NCBI GenBank assembly: GCA_017404025.1
Contig: JAFRDD010000111.1
Location: forward strand, 1 to 61,446
DNA from: Clostridia bacterium
GTDB lineage: Bacteria; Bacillota; Clostridia; TANB77; CAG-508
DNA: 61,446 nucleotides
Direction: 5' to 3'
Within the stretch, counting starts at the first letter, position 1, and the number at the start of each line of letters is the position of its first letter. Shown here one piece after another: positions 33,131 through 43,100 of the stretch. The position numbers were made by a program, and so were the translations under genes. The notes beneath the pieces were generated by a model. That model worked only from the letters and a program-made list of their open reading frames with translations. It was not told the DNA's origin and made no database searches.

Positions 33131-34029
33131 TGATTAACGAAGATAGATTTAAAATAGTACCGAATGAAAATCCAGAATATAAAACTAATCATGCTGGACA
33201 TTATGTAATTGAGGCTTATGGTAGTGGACCAGCCGCTTCTTATTATAAACATGTAAGAGAATATTGGGCTGAGGAACCTCTGGATGATGTTGATATTGCA
33301 TTGATTTCATATTTCACAACAGGAACAATGTATCACGAAACTGCAGATAAGTTCTTTGGGAATATGCAATGGAATAAATATAATGATAGAGATACAAGTA
33401 AAAATATTTATCAAGGACCATTATATTTTATAGTTCCATATCTTTATGATGATACTGTTGGTCTTGATATTATTGACAAATGGTGGGATTCTATTCAATC
33501 AATCAGGATTTATAAATATGATGAAAATGGTGATAAGTTTGAATGTCCTGTAAAAAAGATTTATGAATACTTTGATACAATTGAAGATTTAATTAAATAT
33601 GTCAAGGAGCAGATGCTTATTATTCGTCCAAAAGAATTTGATGAGTATGAGGGTGGCATTATGGTTGATCCTTGGGAAATTGATGAGGCAAAAGAAGTTC
33701 TTAAACAAGATGGTTGGGATGCGCAAGAATTAAGATATCTTAAATGGTATGGAAATGATAGAGGTTTTGGCGCATGTATTAAAGTTCCACAATTCATTGG
33801 TGATTATATTGATAAGCATATTGAAGATGATAAAATGAAATCATATATATTTGATGGTTTAAGATATGCTAATACTCATTGTAAAGAATTAGGATGGAAT
33901 GGACCATCTGGATATTGTGGAGTTTATATTTATAGAACAACTGAACAAACAAATCTTGAGGATTTTGATGAAGATTGTATTGTAAGAATGGATGATGGTA
34001 GAGTTTATATTTTACATGAAGGAGATTAA
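33130..34029 (+). CDS. Unknown phage protein (299 aa)
   Basis: Largest protein of the small-gene run. No family recognised. Tyr/Asp/Trp-rich, with segments such as YGSGPAASYYKHVREYWAEE, DGWDAQELRYLKWYGNDRGF and GWNGPSGYCGVYIYRTTEQT, and a short beta strand at the end (IVRMDDGRVYILHEGD). It starts at the last base of the previous stop, consistent with coupled expression. No membrane segment or enzyme motif seen. Confidence 0.6.
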   Translation: MINEDRFKIVPNENPEYKTNHAGHYVIEAYGSGPAASYYKHVREYWAEEPLDDVDIALISYFTTGTMYHETADKFFGNMQWNKYNDRDTSKNIYQGPLYFIVPYLYDDTVGLDIIDKWWDSIQSIRIYKYDENGDKFECPVKKIYEYFDTIEDLIKYVKEQMLIIRPKEFDEYEGGIMVDPWEIDEAKEVLKQDGWDAQELRYLKWYGNDRGFGACIKVPQFIGDYIDKHIEDDKMKSYIFDGLRYANTHCKELGWNGPSGYCGVYIYRTTEQTNLEDFDEDCIVRMDDGRVYILHEGD

Positions 34030-34048
34030 TATATATAAATAAAATATT

Positions 34049-34414
34049 ATGGGAGTAGATAGAACAAGTTATTTGGTTTATGGTTTCAAATTTGAAAATG
34101 AAGATCATAGAAAAATATTTGATGACCATTATGATGAATTGATGGAAGACGAGCCATATTGGGAATTTTTTAATTGTAACCAATCTGACCAATGTCTTAT
34201 ATTTGATGCAATGTGTGGTGAATACGTATATATTGGCATTAAATTAGCGAAGCTTGATGAATGGGATGATGACATTTCTATTGAAATTTCTGAAGATGAA
34301 ATATATGAATTAAAAAATAAGTTAAATGAATATATGAAAGCTTGGCCTGATTATGTTCAAAATTTATGTAAAGGAATGATTCCTAAATTATATTTCTTTA
34401 TTCATGCATATTAA
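34049..34414 (+). CDS. Unknown phage protein (121 aa)
   Basis: Begins MGVDRTSYLVYGFKF, a type of start seen in small phage proteins of unknown role. Acidic, with a helical Glu-rich second half (EDEIYELKNKLNEYMKAWPD). No domain recognised; 19 bases after the previous gene. Confidence 0.55.
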   Translation: MGVDRTSYLVYGFKFENEDHRKIFDDHYDELMEDEPYWEFFNCNQSDQCLIFDAMCGEYVYIGIKLAKLDEWDDDISIEISEDEIYELKNKLNEYMKAWPDYVQNLCKGMIPKLYFFIHAY

Positions 34415-34436
34415 TTAAACAAATTGAGGAAACATA

Positions 34437-34640
34437 ATGATTGATAAAAAATTAGTTGTAAAATTTAAAGTAATAGTTGAAACAGATACTTCAATGGTAT
34501 TGGGAGATACATATGAAGAAAAATTACAAAATTGGAAACATGATGTAGAAGAAGCACTTGATATTGATATTAGGCATTGGGGTGATACTATATGTTCTAT
34601 TGATTGTGTTGAAGAAAAGGTTGAAGATTATGATGAATAA
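34437..34640 (+). CDS. Small acidic protein (67 aa)
   Basis: KLVVKFKVIVETDTSMVLGD, then KLQNWKHDVEEALDIDI: probably a small alpha/beta fold. It is preceded by GAGGAAAC, one of the few purine-rich Shine-Dalgarno-like leaders in the window. It overlaps the next gene by 11 bases. No family recognised. Confidence 0.5.
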   Translation: MIDKKLVVKFKVIVETDTSMVLGDTYEEKLQNWKHDVEEALDIDIRHWGDTICSIDCVEEKVEDYDE

Positions 34641-34959
34641 ATTTAGATTAAAATCATTAGATGGTCCTGACCAAGAAATGACAGTATTAGTTGGTAATGA
34701 TGGAGATGTACATATTACAGTATGGGATTATGATGAAAGATTTCACCAAATGATACCTCATAATATAAGAATTGGAATGAGTCCAAACAGTGGAGACCCA
34801 AATGAAAATGTTGAAGATATTAAATATTTAAAAGGAGCATTAAGAAATCTTGCTATGGAATTCAAATATCAGAATGGAGAAATTTCAAAAGAGGAGATTG
34901 AAAGATATAGGAATGCACCAAAGGTACCAACATATTTAGAATCTTGGTTTGAAGATTGA
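34630..34959 (+). CDS. Unknown phage protein (109 aa)
   Basis: Start at the ATG at 34630 (a second ATG follows directly). FRLKSLDGPDQEMTVLVGND, then DVHITVWDYDERFHQ: a beta-rich N-terminal half and a helical C-terminal half (DIKYLKGALRNLAMEFKYQN). No family recognised. Last gene of the GrpE-led run before a new promoter. Confidence 0.55.
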   Translation: MMNKFRLKSLDGPDQEMTVLVGNDGDVHITVWDYDERFHQMIPHNIRIGMSPNSGDPNENVEDIKYLKGALRNLAMEFKYQNGEISKEEIERYRNAPKVPTYLESWFED

Positions 34960-34984
34960 ATTTTTAAAAGTTTTATCTATATTA
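34956..34984 (+). promoter_or_regulatory. Class-1 promoter
   Basis: TTGAATTTTT at 34956 and ATCTATATTA at 34975, exactly 19 bases apart. It precedes the gene at 35008 and rules out the TTG at 34987 as its start. Confidence 0.7.
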
Positions 34985-35007
34985 TATTGTACTTAAAAAC
35001 ATTCAAT

Positions 35008-35406
35008 ATGTTACATCTTAATAAAGATATTACTACTTCTAAACCTGTTTTTGATTGGAATAAAACATATATGCCTAAACCTCGAATGTTGGGAACTGAA
35101 TATGTTGGGTCTGATAGATATGCAGTAGTTTGTGTATCTGTAGATTCTCCTAAACGAATAACTGTAAAACGAGTTTGGGAACTTGATGAAAATAATGTTA
35201 AAGAACATCCTAACATTGATATTGATGATGAGGGTGTTATGTGGGCAATTGATATTAATAAATTCAATATGTCTGAAGATGGTAAAAAATGGAGTTTAAG
35301 GACAAATAAACGTGGGAAAGAATCTTGGCATGAAATGGGTTCATCAAGTAGAAGTTCAAGTATTCATTGGGGTATTGCGGATCCTTATAGAGACCCAAAT
35401 TTTTAA
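35008..35406 (+). CDS. Unknown protein with MLHLNKDI start (132 aa)
   Basis: Begins MLHLNKDITTSKPVFDWNKT. The first eight residues recur exactly at the start of the gene at 61219. The middle is beta-like (GSDRYAVVCVSVDSPKRITV), the C-terminus Ser/Arg-rich (GSSSRSSSIHWG). No family recognised. Single-gene unit with a class-1 promoter and a hairpin at its end. Confidence 0.6.
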   Translation: MLHLNKDITTSKPVFDWNKTYMPKPRMLGTEYVGSDRYAVVCVSVDSPKRITVKRVWELDENNVKEHPNIDIDDEGVMWAIDINKFNMSEDGKKWSLRTNKRGKESWHEMGSSSRSSSIHWGIADPYRDPNF

Positions 35407-35439
35407 TTGAATTTTCGAGGCAGGTTAATTTATATATTC

Positions 35440-35467
35440 GTGGGAATGGTAATATTATCATTCCCAC
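35440..35467 (+). terminator. Hairpin, probable weak terminator
   Basis: Perfect 9-base stem GTGGGAATG / CATTCCCAC with an AT-rich 10-base loop. Only a short ATTTCTAT follows, so termination strength is uncertain. TTCTATATTA at 35470 may start the promoter of the next gene. Confidence 0.5.
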
Positions 35468-35489
35468 ATTTCTATATTATATTATATAA

Positions 35490-36116
35490 ATGTTCTTTTA
35501 TATGGTTAGAGATAATTTTGAAGAAGTAAAGAAATACTTTGAATTCAAAAATGAAGGTGATTTTTATTTAGTTGTTTTATATAAGAGAAGAAAAGACCAA
35601 ACTAAAGAAGATAAATTTCAATATAGAACAAACAGTATAGATGTACGTTTCAATATGTCTATTAAAGATTTCTATATTTTTAAAGAAAGTGATTTAGATA
35701 AATATAAAGAAGAAATAATAACACTCTCAAAATTATATAATGCAAGAGCATACATTTTTCTTCAAAGAAAAAACTATAAAACTGTTTATAAGTATACATT
35801 CAAATATCTTGCTGATTTTCTATTAACAAATAAATGGGATGCAGATGTAGATATAATGCATGAAGCAGCTGTTGAATGTTATCTTGATAATAAGAATAGA
35901 TATCTTATAGATTTAGATAAAGAATATTTTTCATATGAAAAGGAACTTATAAACTATGTTTTAAAATATAATGATGAATATAAAATTATAAACAGTGTAA
36001 CAGGCAAACATATTATATGTGATAAAATTTATGAAAGTGATTTTGTTATAAAATATCCTTTCATATATTTACATACAAATAAGCCAACAATTTTGTATTA
36101 CGATAATAGAAAATAA
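35490..36116 (+). CDS. Unknown phage protein (208 aa)
   Basis: No family recognised with confidence. Alpha/beta, Tyr/Lys-rich: KNEGDFYLVVLYKRRKDQ, then SKLYNARAYIFLQRKNYKTV, then LADFLLTNKWDADVDIMHEA. The strand-helix pattern recalls small nucleotide- or primase-type folds, but I see no metal-binding motif to support that. The leader after TTCTATATTA is only a few bases long. A clear terminator follows. Confidence 0.55.
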   Translation: MFFYMVRDNFEEVKKYFEFKNEGDFYLVVLYKRRKDQTKEDKFQYRTNSIDVRFNMSIKDFYIFKESDLDKYKEEIITLSKLYNARAYIFLQRKNYKTVYKYTFKYLADFLLTNKWDADVDIMHEAAVECYLDNKNRYLIDLDKEYFSYEKELINYVLKYNDEYKIINSVTGKHIICDKIYESDFVIKYPFIYLHTNKPTILYYDNRK

Positions 36117-36154
36117 AGCAGCTATATAATTCCTCATATAGCTGCTTAGTTTTT
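36116..36154 (+). terminator. Rho-independent terminator
   Basis: Twelve-base perfect stem AAGCAGCTATAT / ATATAGCTGCTT (36116-36127 with 36136-36147), followed by AGTTTTT. Confidence 0.85.
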
Positions 36155-36188
36155 CCTTAGCTTATGTTATTATACTTGTAAATATAAT

Positions 36189-36497
36189 TTATTGTTCTGA
36201 ATCTCCAAATGTACGTAAATGATGAATAACGGCACCATCATTAATTAAGAACATTGTATCATTACAAGCATTTACTAATTCTTGTGCTTGATAACATATT
36301 TGTTTCAAATATCCAAGATCTAAACTATATTGATTAGAATATGTTTCATATCCTTCAGCTTCTCTGTTATTTATTGCATCCTCAGATGCTAATTTAGCAT
36401 AGTTTAAACATATATTATTTATCTTTTCATATATTGCTTGTAACTTTGCTTTATTAATTAAATCTTTATAATTTGGAATACCAACCTGTGCTGACAT
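36189..36497 (-). CDS. Small helical virion-type protein (102 aa)
   Basis: Almost entirely helical (KAKLQAIYEKINNICLNYAK, then YLKQICYQAQELVNACNDTM). No family recognised. It has its own TTTATTTTTA motif and is the last gene of the large minus-strand adhesin block, so a late virion or assembly role is plausible. Confidence 0.6.
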   Translation of the reverse strand: MSAQVGIPNYKDLINKAKLQAIYEKINNICLNYAKLASEDAINNREAEGYETYSNQYSLDLGYLKQICYQAQELVNACNDTMFLINDGAVIHHLRTFGDSEQ

Positions 36498-36522
36498 ACT
36501 ATCTCAAATATTAATTTATATA

Positions 36523-36532
36523 TAAAAATAAA
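36523..36532 (-). promoter_or_regulatory. Late promoter motif fused to a terminator tail
   Basis: TTTATTTTTA on the minus strand, 25 bases before the ATG at 36497. Its T-rich start is at the same time the T-run of the preceding terminator hairpin. Confidence 0.5.
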
Positions 36533-36533
36533 A

Positions 36534-36566
36534 AAGAGGGATAATGTTTCACAACATCATCCCTCT
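36534..36566 (-). terminator. Terminator of the 37135-36593 gene
   Basis: Stem AAGAGGGATAATGTT against AACATCATCCCTCTT (one mismatch), followed on the minus strand by TTTTTTATTTTTA. Confidence 0.75.
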
Positions 36567-36592
36567 TAACAATAAATATACTTTATAAAATA

Positions 36593-37135
36593 TTAGATTT
36601 TATAATCATTTCTATCAAACTTATCTTTTTCTTCCCAACCTGCTTTTAAGCAGTTTGAAATATGATTAGACATAGCTACATAGAAATCTTTTAACTCATT
36701 AACAGTATCGAAAGTATAATATACTGATGCATTGCCTTTCTTAAATTTGAATGTAACAGGTAAATTTTCACCATCTGTTGCCATTGCTAAATCAAATGCA
36801 TTTTTATAATTCATTTGATTTTCTTTATCTAAATGAACTGAATTTCCGTGCCATTTGAAACAATTAGCAATTCTATATTCTGTAGCTTTATTAATTATTT
36901 CAAATATTGCTTCTTCAATCATATGTAAAGATGGTTTTGTATCAAAAATTATACTTTGCCAAGTAGCATTTCCAGTAGGAACAAGTTTTCCAGTATTTAC
37001 AAATCTACTTTTCTTCAAAACTTTTTCTTCTTCAGTTAAAATAGTTTTGTTGAAATTTACTATGTATTTACCATTTGCTGCTACTGAAATAGGTTCAAAT
37101 TCTTCAACTTTTCCAAAATTATTAAATGCATTCAT
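36593..37135 (-). CDS. DUF4376-like tail fibre accessory protein (180 aa)
   Basis: The C-terminal half has the pattern FDLAMATDGENLPVTFKFKK, then FDTVNELKDFYVAMSNHISN and CLKAGWEEKDKF, which I recognise as the DUF4376-type domain found in phage tail-fibre accessory or assembly proteins. The first half is beta-like. It is 23 bases downstream of the 2934-residue fibre on the same strand, the expected place for a fibre chaperone or tip partner. Role by family and context. Confidence 0.65.
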   Translation of the reverse strand: MNAFNNFGKVEEFEPISVAANGKYIVNFNKTILTEEEKVLKKSRFVNTGKLVPTGNATWQSIIFDTKPSLHMIEEAIFEIINKATEYRIANCFKWHGNSVHLDKENQMNYKNAFDLAMATDGENLPVTFKFKKGNASVYYTFDTVNELKDFYVAMSNHISNCLKAGWEEKDKFDRNDYKI

Positions 37136-37158
37136 TTCTAAATTTATTCATATTTTTA

Positions 37159-40100
37159 TTAAGATGCTTTTACAAATGGTAAAACACGAATATGAGTAGA
37201 GTTTGCAGAAGCATTTGAACTAATTCCACCATAACGCCATGCAGAATTAATAGTTTCTTCAGAATCTTCTCCCATATTCCATATAATTCCAATTACTTCT
37301 GAAGAACCAGCACCAGCTTGTGTTGAAGATGTAAGAAGCCATAATATATCATGTATATCATCAATCAATGTAGAAGTTTCTCCCTGAGTTTCTGCAGTTG
37401 TGAAACGTTGTAATGATTCTGATAATGTTATTAATGAGCTATACATTGCTTCACCGCCAGCAATTGTCTTCAAGTAATTAACAATTTCATCATATCTACT
37501 AATGAAACTCTTACTGTTACCAATTACACGCATTAATTCTTTATATGTTGGAATATATAACTGAACTCTATCAGTATTCAAGTAAAGTTCCCACATCTTC
37601 TTAATGTTACATACTTGCCAGTTAGCAACACCATCTTGAGATAATACTGAGATTAATGCAGAGGTATTTCTATAACCATCAAATTCTTCCTCAGTCTTGC
37701 TCTGATAATCATATGTACCAGTCTTACCAAGTGTATTACATGGATATGGGAAGAATCCATCATATTGCTTATAGTAATCATCCTTTCTTAAATAGATGAA
37801 GTATGGTTTTCCATTTGAAGGATCAATGTAACCGTAAGCGATAAATTCAACACCAGCTAATGTTGCAATTGTTAATGTTGAGCTCTCGTCATTAAGTACA
37901 TCAGGAACTTCATAATAGTTAGAATCTGCATCTAATAAGTAATATCTACCAGGAGCAAGTTTATTATAAGTATTTGCAGCAGATACAGAATAGTGGATGT
38001 TGATTGTGAAATCAACTAAATTGTCAACTTCATTGTTGTTATTAGGAACATTATCAACATCGTATGCAATTCTATATTTACCCGTTAATGTAATTACACC
38101 AGATATATTAGGAATAGCGTTAATCTTAAGTTTCAATGAATCAACTCCATGTCCACCTTCATAACTTCCAACTGAAATTAATCCACTTGTAGTTTCATAA
38201 TTTACATATCCAGTAGGAATTGTACCGCTTTGAGTAAGGCTTCCTTCAATATTTAATTGATATGTCTGTGTAGGAGATTTCATAACTGTCTTACCAGTTG
38301 AGTGATCCTGAACAGCAGTATCTTCAGCAAGAAGTCTTAATTCAATATCTGACTTACCAGGGATAAGTTCTACAAATGAAGTATTTCCAGGAACTGCTGT
38401 ATATGTACCTTGATTATGTACAAGATAAATATCTACAACATTTCTTTCAGAACCAGTTCTTGTAAAGTCTGCATTATCTCCAGTTCCAGCATAATCTACA
38501 CAAAGATTAATCTTATCAGGATAGATTATTGATGAAATAATATCAACTGTAAATGTGATAGGATTTGTCTTTGTAGTATCAAACTTATTGTAGAAGTTCA
38601 ATGTTACTAAATCAGCCTTTACAAATGACTGGAATGAACCAGGTGTATTTACAGTAACTGTGAAGTAATAACCATCTTCAGTTTCAGTTAATTCAGAAAC
38701 CTTAATGTAGTTAGCATATTGTTCACCCATGTGAGCAGAAGCACTAATAACAGCTTCAGAAATAGGAACATTAAATGGCTGTTCTGATGAAGAACTTAAC
38801 TTAATGTTAAATCTGTGTGTACCAGTTCTATTAATTTCATATTCACCGTTATGGACAAGAGCTACATTATTTACATCAGTTACAGTAATTGTATCTGCAT
38901 ATGTAGGAGTAACTGTAATATTAACAACCTTAGTTACACTGTTTGTAGTCTGTGTTGTTTCAAATAATATTGTAAATGAAGTTTGAGCAGTTATAGTATT
39001 TGCAGCCATTGCAGCATTGAAATCAACTTCTAAATAACGTCCATTTACTCTATAATTTGTTGTATCAACAAGAATATTAGCAGCATAAGCAGCATTATCA
39101 AAGTTTACTGTTACAGATTCAACTGGAGCATTTGTTGCAGCACCAAGATCAAATCTTACAGTATGCGTTGCTTCATCAGTAATATTTGCATTATTTGCAT
39201 AATTACCATCAATATATACATTTACACTGTTAGCAGCAGGAATTACTCTGTTTACAGTTCTTACGTAAATATTAGTTGTTGTATCATATTCATAACCTGC
39301 AAGAGTTTCAGGAACATCACCATCAAATTTTACACTTGTGATTGCAAATACAGCATTTGAATTGTTGTATGCTCCCTTATCTTCTGCAGTAAGTACTGCA
39401 TTACCGTTAGCGTCAGTTGTTAACTTAACACCAGCTTCAGCACATGTAAATGTTGAACCAGATTGAGTTACAACCATCTTATAACCAGTACTCATTGTTT
39501 CATTATATCCCCAGCCGCTTAATACATATTTATATGTGTTTCCATCAGCAGGGAATCTTGTTGCTTTAGCCTTAAATACATTACCTCTGATAACTTCGTA
39601 AATCTTTCCTTCTGTAGGAACCTGATACATACAATAGTTATCTAATGCTGAACCGTTCCATTCATATTCTCTTGTCTTTGTATCTGATGTTGGCTGATAG
39701 AAAATGTTATCACCAGTTGTAACTGTCAAGCTATTGCCAGGAACAAATACAGATTCTGTGAAGTACTTAATGATTCTATTATATTCATCAAGTGTGATTG
39801 ATTCTGCATTCTTTCCGGTTACAGGGTCAATTTCCTTAGAAACAACCTTAACAGTACCAGTAAAGTTAGAGATTGTGAATGTTGTTACAGGATTATCATT
39901 TTTATCATAACCCTTAGCAAATTCAATCAATTCATCAACAGTAATATCCTTCCAATTAATATTAGTAAGGTTAAGTTTACATGTCTTAGGTGAAATATTA
40001 CCATTTAACAATGCTTCTCTCCAGTCCATTACAAACTTTTGAGTATCAAGGCCAGTTACATTATTAAATGTTACATTACTTAAACGAATAGTAGGAGTTA

Positions 40101-43100
40101 CTTTAAAGATTGCTCCACTTTCTTCAGTATATCTTAAACCTGTAGCATTTGTATAAATACCACCTAAGGTAACTTTACCATCTTCATCTACAGTTTCAGT
40201 ATATTGTAATGCATCATCTTCTCCCTGGAATGATTGATATTCACTAACAGGTTGACGCATAAATGTAGCATTAACTAATGTAAGTGTTTGAAGAGCCTGA
40301 ACAGTCTTAACAGTTGTTGTTTCATATACTGGATTACCGTCAACATCAAACATTGGAGTACCATCATCGTTCTTAGCTTGTACTGGGTTACCAGCTTCAT
40401 CAGTTACAACAATTGTACCATTAGCATCAGCAGCCTGTGAAGGAAGTGATACTTCATATAATGTTACGCCTGTTGCAGGTTCAAATATTGTAGCAGCTGA
40501 ATTCTCAGCTCTGAATCTATGTAAGTTAGATAATTGAGTTACTGATGGAGATGCAGAAAGTAATGTACATCCTCTAAGGTCAACCTCTTCAAGTGATAAA
40601 ATTGTATTCATACCTGAGATGTTTGTAAGAGGTGAATTATTACGTCCGTCACCAATAAGTAACTTACTTATCATAGTACCTGCTTCTGTTACCCAGTTAG
40701 TATTTCTTGTAGTAACACCATCAGATTCTGTTATCTTATATGCTTCATTTAATGAAAGTGTAGCAGAAAGATATTTAATACCAGTTCTGAAGTTAAGAAC
40801 CTTAAGTTTCTGAGGTCCAACAAATACCATAGGGTCACCAATTGCGATATTTTCTCTTGTTGAGAATGATGCAGATTCACCAGCATTTAATTCAACAAAT
40901 CCACCGTCAATTGTTCTATTGTTTTTCTGAACAGTAAAGTAATATTTAGAAGCAGCTGTAATCTTTAATAATTCAATTTCTCTATCTCTTGATGCTTCAG
41001 TAACAATTTCATAGAACTTAATCTTCTTATCAGCATAAGAACCAGTTCCCCACATAGCATCGAATAATTCCCATCTATGGTTTACCCACCAATCTCTGTG
41101 AGATTTTCTAGTTCCTTGCATGAATAACAAGAACTTATCAGTTTCAAAGTTATTCTTGAATGTTGAAAGATATTTAATCTGTTCCTGTGCATTGTAAAGT
41201 CTTTCACACCAAACATTCATTTGCTTTTCATTAAGATATTCAAGAACAGTCTTAATTGAAAGAAGACCGCCTGAATAAAGAACTGAGTCAATAGATTTAA
41301 CAATGTTCATAAATTCATCATCCATTGAAAGGTTATTCCAAAGAACTGATTTAGCACCTGCATATGCATATGAATTACCTGTGTAATCATATGTATCTCT
41401 ATCAAAATCCCAGTTGAAAATCAATTGAGCGTCATTACGTACACCAAGTACAGTATCATTATCATAATTAATAAAATACCAATGCTGTCCATCTTCTGTT
41501 GTCATCATACAGTTCTTAACTACCTGGTCAACAGCACCGAATCTCATAATATATACATAATATGCAGCAACTTTGTAAATATCTAAGTGATCCCACTTAG
41601 TTGCTGAGAAGTATTGCATAAATGTCTTCTGTGAATAAGGAACGCCATCAGATGCAATTTCATAATCATCAGGACCAACTGCATCACCCGCACCCTTATA
41701 TTCTACATTTGTATTTCCGTAACTATCATCATAGAAGAACTTGTTACCTTGTCTTCTCATGTATACATCAACAAGATACTTGTTAGCTTCATCTTCTAAT
41801 AAGTTACCTTCTTCATTTCTACAGTGGTTAAGTGCGTCAAATCCATAAATACCAACTTTATAAACTTCACCACCCCAAACATCTCCAATTTTTGCATCAT
41901 TTACTGACTTTCTAACTTTTTCATAGTTAATTGATTCATTTAACCAATAAATTGGAAGACCTTCAACATTAGGATTGAATTCATAAATTGATTCTTCTCC
42001 CTTAAGACCATATTGAGTACCTTCAGCAGCATATGCAATATTACCTGAGTTGTTCCACTGAATATAAACAGGTTTTCCGGTTCTCTCTCTATATTCAACA
42101 GCCTCTGCAGTATTAGCAAATGGAACATATGGGCTTAAATCATAACCATTAAGCCATACACCTTCACCACCACTTACTTCATAATTGATAGCAGGCTTTG
42201 TAAAGTGGCACCAGTTCCAGAATGATTCAAATGCATTAGATTCTGTACCGAATACATCATCCTGACACCATCTCATATCTCCTTCATGTTTGGTTTCACC
42301 ACTTTCTGGCCATCTTGGTTCAAAGTCATCAAATATAGGTCTACCCTTACCGATATTTAAACCTAAGTCCTCTCCTTCATCATCAGTAACCATTGTAGCA
42401 TTTTGATATGTCTTAGCACTTGCATTATCAAATGCAAGACCATTACCAGTACCAAGTAATGAACCGTTCTGTAAGAATTCCCAGCACTGAACATCTGAAG
42501 CATCAAAGATTGTATTATTATTTTCATCCTTAATATCTTCAAAACCAAACAATGCAGTAGAAGATTTATCTGTCATAATGTTGAACAAACCTGCATATTG
42601 TGCAGCCCCATATTCAACTCTACCAGTTTCTTCATTATATCCAGTAGGATTCTTTACAAATAATACGATAGGCTTACCATCACAAGATGTTCTAATATCA
42701 ATAAATGAAACATCAGTTGAGCAAGACTGTGAATTTGTTATACCAAGTGCCTGACCATTAAGTTTGAAGTTTCTTAATGCATTACCCCAAACTCTAGCAA
42801 CACCTGAGTTGTGGCACATTGAAGATTCAGCATAGTCAGCTTTAAGAGTCCATCTATCAGTCCATCCTGCATAATGTTGTACTTCATTATATTGTCTCCA
42901 ATATGCACCTAAGCCATAATATTCTGTTCCTTTCTCAAGTTTCTTAGCTTTCTTGAAATCAAATCCAATTCCACCATCTTCATTTGTTGCAGATTTCTTT
43001 GTATAAATTGCAACACCTGAGAATCTTAATTGTTTAACATATGTCCAATAATCATTACTGTCTAATTCCCAACCAGTTCTCTTCAATGGGCGATACGCAG

